A stretch of 64,000 nucleotides of DNA from Pseudidiomarina atlantica. Its GTDB lineage: Bacteria > Pseudomonadota > Gammaproteobacteria > Enterobacterales > Alteromonadaceae. Each line of letters begins with the position of its first letter. Positions within the stretch are counted from its first letter, which is position 1. A program made the translations under genes and the position numbers. The notes beneath the pieces were generated by a model that was not told the DNA's origin, ran no database searches, and saw only the letters and a program-made list of their open reading frames with translations. Where the stretch lies: positions 434,001 to 498,000 of the forward strand of contig NZ_JPIN01000001.1 of assembly GCF_000753735.1 (NCBI RefSeq), written 5' to 3'. This document shows, in pieces, positions 62,007-64,000 of the stretch.

Positions 62007-63643
62007 TCAGCTAACCAAGTTGTCACGAGTTGTTGAGCTTCAGCGGCTAAGGTCGCTAGATGCTCAGCACTGACGAAACTCTCACAATAAATTTTATAAA
62101 TCGGTTCGGTACCTGATGGGCGTGCAGCAAACCAGCCATTGGCGGTGGTGACCTTTACCCCACCGATCAGCGCATCGTTGCCCGGTGCTTTGCTCATTAC
62201 TGCCGTTACCGCATCGCCAGCGAGCTCATTCAGTTGCAATTTGTAGGCACGAATACTGGCCAACGCCTTGTTCATTGCTGGTGTCGACGGTGCATCTGTG
62301 CGCTGATAATAGCTAGTGCCGTGTTGGACACATAAGTCAGTGTAGTAATCACCGAGGTCCTTGCCTGTCACCGCAACGATTTCGGCGGCTAACAAAGCCA
62401 GAATGATGCCGTCCTTATCGGTGGTCCACACCTGTCCATGACGGTCGGCAAAAGTTGCGCCGGCGCTTTCTTCACCAGCAAAAGCTAAATTGCCATCAGC
62501 GAGACCTTGCGCAAACCATTTAAAACCTACCGGTACTTCTAACAGCTCACGCTCATTGGCGGCAACGACCTTATCAATCAATGCGCTTGATACCAAAGTT
62601 TTGCCAATCTTCATAGACGCTGGCCAGCTACGATGCTGACACAAGTAATCGATGGCAATCGCAAGATAGTGGTTTGGGTTTAACAAACCCTGCTTAGGCG
62701 TAACAATGCCATGACGGTCGTAATCAGGATCATTACCAAAGGCAATCGCATAGTCATCTTTGAGCTTCAACAACGAGGCCATCGCATAAGGCGATGAACA
62801 ATCCATACGAATTTTGCCGTCTTTATCAAGGGTCATAAACCGAAAACTCGGGTCAACTTCGGCATTGAAGACATCAATGGTTAAGCCATAACGTTCCGCT
62901 ATGAGCGCCCAATAACTAGCCCCTGCTCCGCCCATGGCATCGACGCCAATGCGCAAGTTCGCAGCACGAATGGCTGCCATGTCAATCACTTGTTCAAGCT
63001 CGTCAACATATTGACTACGCCAGTCCACTGTTTTTAATAGCGGACTTGCCAGTGCTTCGGCATAACTTACTGCATTAACGCCAAGCAAATCTGACGATAA
63101 CAACGCATTGGCATATTTTTCGATAACTTTGGTGGCATCAGCATCGGCTGGTCCGCCATGCGGGGGATTGTACTTGAAGCCGCCATCGGCCGGCGGATTG
63201 TGGGAGGGTGTGATCACCACGCCATCAGCTAAATCTTTGCTGCGTCCTTTGTTATAACGCAGCACCGCACGGCTAAGTACTGGCGTTGGGGTATAGCCGT
63301 CGTCACTTTGCACGTGCACTTCTACGCCATTGCCAATAAAAACTTCAAGTGCAGTCATGTAAGCCGCTTCTGACAACGCATGGGTATCACGCGCCAGCAA
63401 TAAAGGCCCAGTAATGCCCTGCTCTTCACGGTAGGCCACCAACGCTTGGCTGATCGCTAAAATATGTGCCTCGTTAAAAGAGTTGTCGAGTGCACAGCCG
63501 CGGTGCCCAGAAGTACCAAACTGCACTTGTTGAGCCCGTTGGCGTGGATCCACTTCATTGACGAAATAAGCACTGACCAATTTCGCGATATTGGTCAAAT
63601 CCTGTGCTTGAGCGGGTTGTCCCGCGCGTTCATGCAACGCCAT
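62003..63643 (-). CDS. pgm: Phosphoglucomutase
   Basis: The 546-residue product interconverts glucose 1- and 6-phosphate. QFGTSGHRG, VITPSHNPPADGGFKYN (phosphoserine loop, near residue 139), FGNDPDYDRHGIV (metal loop) and FAGEESAGATF are alpha-phosphohexomutase motifs. The ending RPSGTEPIYKIYCES is typical of Pgm. Its ATG overlaps the seqA stop by one base, and seqA-pgm is a conserved pair in gammaproteobacteria. Confidence 0.95.
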   Translation of the reverse strand: MALHERAGQPAQAQDLTNIAKLVSAYFVNEVDPRQRAQQVQFGTSGHRGCALDNSFNEAHILAISQALVAYREEQGITGPLLLARDTHALSEAAYMTALEVFIGNGVEVHVQSDDGYTPTPVLSRAVLRYNKGRSKDLADGVVITPSHNPPADGGFKYNPPHGGPADADATKVIEKYANALLSSDLLGVNAVSYAEALASPLLKTVDWRSQYVDELEQVIDMAAIRAANLRIGVDAMGGAGASYWALIAERYGLTIDVFNAEVDPSFRFMTLDKDGKIRMDCSSPYAMASLLKLKDDYAIAFGNDPDYDRHGIVTPKQGLLNPNHYLAIAIDYLCQHRSWPASMKIGKTLVSSALIDKVVAANERELLEVPVGFKWFAQGLADGNLAFAGEESAGATFADRHGQVWTTDKDGIILALLAAEIVAVTGKDLGDYYTDLCVQHGTSYYQRTDAPSTPAMNKALASIRAYKLQLNELAGDAVTAVMSKAPGNDALIGGVKVTTANGWFAARPSGTEPIYKIYCESFVSAEHLATLAAEAQQLVTTWLAD

Positions 63644-64000
63644 TATAAAAAATCCCTAATTTTTTCTGCTTGCGCTTCGTCATAACCGAGTTCAAGTGCC
63701 ACTTGGGTGAGCATCGATTTCTTGCGCGTCGTGTTGTTATTGGTTACCACATAAAAGTCCGAGTCAGGTATCTGTTTAGGATTAGTGCTGGTGCCACTTG
63801 CCTCTAACTCAGCCGCGCTACGCGAAAAGTATTGGCGGTCACGACCACTGATTTGCAGTACCTTGGCAAACATATGCGGGTGACATTTGTGCAACATGCT
63901 CAGAATGTATAAGAAGCGCGCAACCACACTACGTTGCCCAGCAAGGTCAGCACTGGTCATGCTGTCAAAAATGGTGCGGTTGTGCACGCGCGTGCCCACT
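63643..64000 (-). CDS. seqA: SeqA replication-control protein, C-terminal part
   Basis: The frame runs off the right edge; about 118 residues are present, so the N-terminal multimerisation domain is missing from the window. The DNA-binding part is clear: VVARFLYILSMLHK, ISGRDRQYFSRSAAELEASG, PKQIPDSDFYVVTNNNTTRKK, which contacts hemimethylated GATC sites. An apparent GTG near 63999 is not the true start. It overlaps pgm by TAATG. Confidence 0.9.
   Translation of the reverse strand, partial: VGTRVHNRTIFDSMTSADLAGQRSVVARFLYILSMLHKCHPHMFAKVLQISGRDRQYFSRSAAELEASGTSTNPKQIPDSDFYVVTNNNTTRKKSMLTQVALELGYDEAQAEKIRDFL

Overview
The window looks like chromosomal DNA of a marine-type gammaproteobacterium, most likely Alteromonadales and plausibly the Idiomarina/Pseudidiomarina group. 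The evidence is the seqA-pgm pair, hda next to a DUF2066 gene, the dapA-bamC-purC operon, bepA, yfbV, small DUF2897 and DUF2069 membrane proteins, and a BetT-type BCCT carrier. The genus is an inference from gene order and family content; no rRNA marker is present. I found no tRNA, rRNA, CRISPR array or intact transposase.

Left end (1-6.0 kb): an accessory, defence-like and partly decaying segment. It holds the tail of an Abi-type protein, a complete type I restriction subunit (hsdR), a DUF3800 protein, a RES-like gene broken by a frameshift, an alpha/beta hydrolase lacking its middle, and a HigB/HigA-type toxin-antitoxin pair in which a truncated toxin runs in frame into an intact antitoxin.

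6-15 kb: rhlE; an XRE regulator / GPP34-domain / small membrane protein operon; DUF924; a periplasmic BON protein divergent from a secreted acidic-repeat protein; a RelB/ParE-type module; a secreted M14 carboxypeptidase divergent from a Tat-exported LD-carboxypeptidase; and a Sua5-type tRNA-modification gene.

15-27 kb: dabB-dabA (energy-coupled inorganic carbon uptake) followed by the Sua5 gene in one overlapping unit, with a divergent LysR regulator; selO; a second BON protein; TspO; a FATP-type acyl-CoA synthetase; and several membrane proteins.

27-35 kb: a complete 2-methylcitrate operon, prpR(GntR)-prpB-prpC-acnD-prpF, with ychJ attached, then a fasciclin-domain protein. 35-48 kb: YceI, a GNAT enzyme, a large membrane LOV-like/GGDEF/EAL protein, a BCCT transporter, a beta-CASP RNase, a cardiolipin-synthase-like enzyme, hemH, a patatin-like lipase and xthA. 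48-64 kb: core genes yfbV, yffB, dapE, an M15 peptidase, a DUF2897 gene, purC-bamC-dapA, bcp, a PerM-type permease, bepA, a TlpA-like lipoprotein, arsC-wrbA-DUF2069, hda-DUF2066, an MFS carrier and seqA-pgm.

The most unusual feature is a dispersed palindromic element with the core GGGC(A/T)GCCC. It occurs in at least seven places, often as paired arms, and it lies in frame inside protein-coding genes: twice in dabA, once in the acyl-CoA synthetase, and at the 3' end of a DUF6498-type gene. This resembles a REPIN-like or Rickettsia-palindromic-element-like family.
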